From assembly GCA_020845755.1 (NCBI GenBank), contig JADLFE010000060.1, positions 37,792 through 101,791 of the forward strand: a stretch of DNA of 64,000 bases, read 5' to 3'. The notes under the pieces are model-generated. The model ran no database searches. It saw only the letters and a list, made by a program, of their open reading frames with translations, and was not told the DNA's origin. Origin of the DNA: Phycisphaerales bacterium (lineage in GTDB: Bacteria; Planctomycetota; Phycisphaerae; Phycisphaerales; UBA1924). Made by a program: the position numbers and the translations under genes. Position 1 is the first letter of the stretch; the number at the start of each line of letters is the position of its first letter. Positions 62,405-64,000 of the stretch are shown here, in pieces.

Positions 62405-63880
62405 ATGACCTCCGTTCACACCCGCCCCCGCCAACTCACGCTCGCCCTCCACGCGATCCTCTGCCTCACGCTCACACCCCTCATCGCTCAGGCACAGGAG
62501 CGGCCCGCCGAACCGCCAAACGACCAGGCCGCGCAGCCGCCTACCTCGCAACCCGATACACCCGCGGAATCACAGCCCACAACCCAACCCACCGACACCA
62601 CGCCGGCGGGGAACGTCGACCCCGCCGCCAAAGAGATCCTCCAGGCGATGTCAGACACCATCGCGAACGCCTCCTCGATCCGAGCGAGCATCAAGACAAC
62701 CGTCACCGGATCTCTCGCCAGCGTCACGCCCTCCACCGACGCCCTTGTCCGCCTGCGAAAAGCAGACTCCGCCTGGCTCATCCGCGTCACCGGCTCGGGC
62801 ACCCGCAACGGACAGGACACCAACTTCGATGTCGCCTGGGGAGGCGGCTCGATTACCTGGCTCGATCACAAGGAGAAGAAACTCGTCGGTCGCCCACAGA
62901 GCGAAGCCCGCGGCGGACCCTACTCCATGGCCTCACAGGCCCTGCCCACCCAGTTCATCGAATCACCGCCCTTCACCAAGGAACTCGCCGGCGAAGAAAT
63001 CTCCCACGCCGGGACCGAGGAGTTCGACGCCCAGAACTGCGACGTCCTCCACGTTCGCTATCCAAAGCGCAAGATCCTCCTCAAACTCTGGATCGCCCAG
63101 TCCGACCACATGCTCCGCAAACTCGAACGCTCCACCGAGACCACCAAGATCACAAGTTCCACCGTGCAGGAACTCCGCGACGTCATCCTCAACAAAGACA
63201 TCCCAGACGCCGAACTCACCATCGCCGCTCCGGACGGTTACTCCAGCGACGTCACCGCTCCGCAACGCTTCGAAAAGGCCCGCCCCACCGCGCCGTCTGC
63301 GCCCAACGCTGGCACGCACGCACGCGACGAGAACGCGGCTCCCTCCCAAAGCCCCGCCGACACCATCACGCCCTCCGGCGCCGAGCGCCGCGACCTCCCG
63401 CCCACCACGACTTCGCCCTCCACGACCCTCGCCCCCGATTCGCTCCCGAGCGTCTCGCTCACGCTCTCCGACGGCTCGACCCTCACCACCGAATCGCTCC
63501 GCGGCAAGCCCGCGGTGCTCATGATCTGGGGAACCTGGAACCTCCCAGCACGCGACGCGATCGAGCCGCTCTCCAAGTTTGCGGCATCGCTCAAGGAGCC
63601 GGGTGTGCCCGTGATCGCGTGCGCCGTGCGCGAACGCACCAAAGATGCGGCCGCCGAGTTCCTCAAGAACTTCCAGCCGCGCAACCGCACCGGCGATGAC
63701 AAGATCGATACGAGCGTGTTCAAAGTCGCGGGCAGCGCCGACCCGCTCGCACGCGAACTGTCGATCACCCGTTACCCCACCTTCCTCGCCATCGACGCCG
63801 AGGGCAAGATCATCAAGCGGCTGGAAGGCTTCGACCCGGTCAAGACGATCGATGAACTCCGGCTCGCCGTCGCGCCGTGA
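62405..63880 (+). CDS. Secreted DUF2092-like and thioredoxin-fold protein without the CxxC
   Basis: 491 residues; GAGGA about 7 bases upstream. A signal peptide ends near IAQAQE, then a Pro/Thr/Gln-rich linker to residue 70. Residues 75-280 resemble the DUF2092/LolA-like domain (LQAMSDTIANASSIRASI, then NCDVLHVRYPKRKILLKLWIAQ). A second low-complexity linker leads to a C-terminal TlpA-like thioredoxin fold (about 345-490): VLMIWGTWNLPARDAI sits where WATWCGPC is expected, and TRYPTFLAID has the cis-Pro. Both redox cysteines are replaced, so it should not act as an oxidoreductase. Probably co-transcribed with trpC. Confidence 0.8.
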   Translation: MTSVHTRPRQLTLALHAILCLTLTPLIAQAQERPAEPPNDQAAQPPTSQPDTPAESQPTTQPTDTTPAGNVDPAAKEILQAMSDTIANASSIRASIKTTVTGSLASVTPSTDALVRLRKADSAWLIRVTGSGTRNGQDTNFDVAWGGGSITWLDHKEKKLVGRPQSEARGGPYSMASQALPTQFIESPPFTKELAGEEISHAGTEEFDAQNCDVLHVRYPKRKILLKLWIAQSDHMLRKLERSTETTKITSSTVQELRDVILNKDIPDAELTIAAPDGYSSDVTAPQRFEKARPTAPSAPNAGTHARDENAAPSQSPADTITPSGAERRDLPPTTTSPSTTLAPDSLPSVSLTLSDGSTLTTESLRGKPAVLMIWGTWNLPARDAIEPLSKFAASLKEPGVPVIACAVRERTKDAAAEFLKNFQPRNRTGDDKIDTSVFKVAGSADPLARELSITRYPTFLAIDAEGKIIKRLEGFDPVKTIDELRLAVAP

Positions 63881-64000
63881 CAACCTTCGGGCCGTGTCCC
63901 ACGTTCAGCCTCCGACGTTGACAGGGGTGCGTTCGAGAACACCAGCCCGGACGCGATCCCTTCGGTCACCTCCCCGGACTTCATGACAGGGCATGATCTC

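Noticed and set aside
61375..63699. 774-codon open frame on the plus strand
   Set aside because: Shifted frame over the CPBP, trpC and thioredoxin-fold genes; composition is almost only Arg, Pro, His and Ala.

Overview
The window looks like chromosomal DNA of a planctomycete of the class Phycisphaerae. The reasons are the high GC content, the large number of long secreted proteins, and above all a C-terminal paired Ca-loop module that always ends in Gly-Cys (the GC-type dockerin known from Phycisphaerales). Fifteen genes end in this module (one carries only half of it). No cohesin, tRNA, rRNA, CRISPR array, insertion sequence or phage gene was recognised. The assignment rests on family recognition, not on a search.

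Layout. 1-21.7 kb: the end of a 2-hydroxyacid dehydrogenase gene, then mainly plus-strand genes for exported GC-dockerin proteins: two zinc metalloproteases, a C-type-lectin/beta-helix protein, a YWTD-type propeller, a DNRLRE-like protein and unknowns. Between them lie an esterase-like hydrolase, a HAD phosphatase, a glycine-rich RRM protein, a transglutaminase-like secreted protein and a CBS-pair protein. 21.8-41.7 kb: fifteen consecutive minus-strand paralogues of a right-handed beta-helix protein, lacking dockerins but sharing a conserved N-terminal cap, a conserved C-terminal cap and a variable repeat centre. 42.0-53.1 kb: a second cluster of seven GC-dockerin proteins around lpdA. 53.2-64 kb: mostly housekeeping genes: a radical SAM protein, a HIT protein, two cupins, a Cys/Met PLP enzyme, trpS, an EEP-family nuclease/phosphatase, a lipoprotein, a CPBP membrane protease, trpC and a thioredoxin-fold protein.

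The feature most worth attention is the 20-kb beta-helix array. It shows recent rearrangement. Genes alternate between two leader-peptide types in three successive pairs. The intergenic spacers of the pairs are identical in length (60 and 130 bp). A promoter-like element with a dyad in its 18-bp spacer recurs before three genes. One gene has lost its export leader, and an orphan C-terminal cap survives as a 48-bp relict behind another gene. GC skew by hand count changes sign inside the array (roughly 34-39 kb), which would fit a replication terminus region.

How the genes may work together: most of the window codes for exported proteins. The dockerin set and the beta-helix set seem to be two separate surface or secretion classes, distinguished by their C-termini (Gly-Cys versus Asn-Phe-x-Tyr-like). 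Both have been multiplied and mixed by local duplication. Functions of the beta-helix proteins cannot be read from the sequence.
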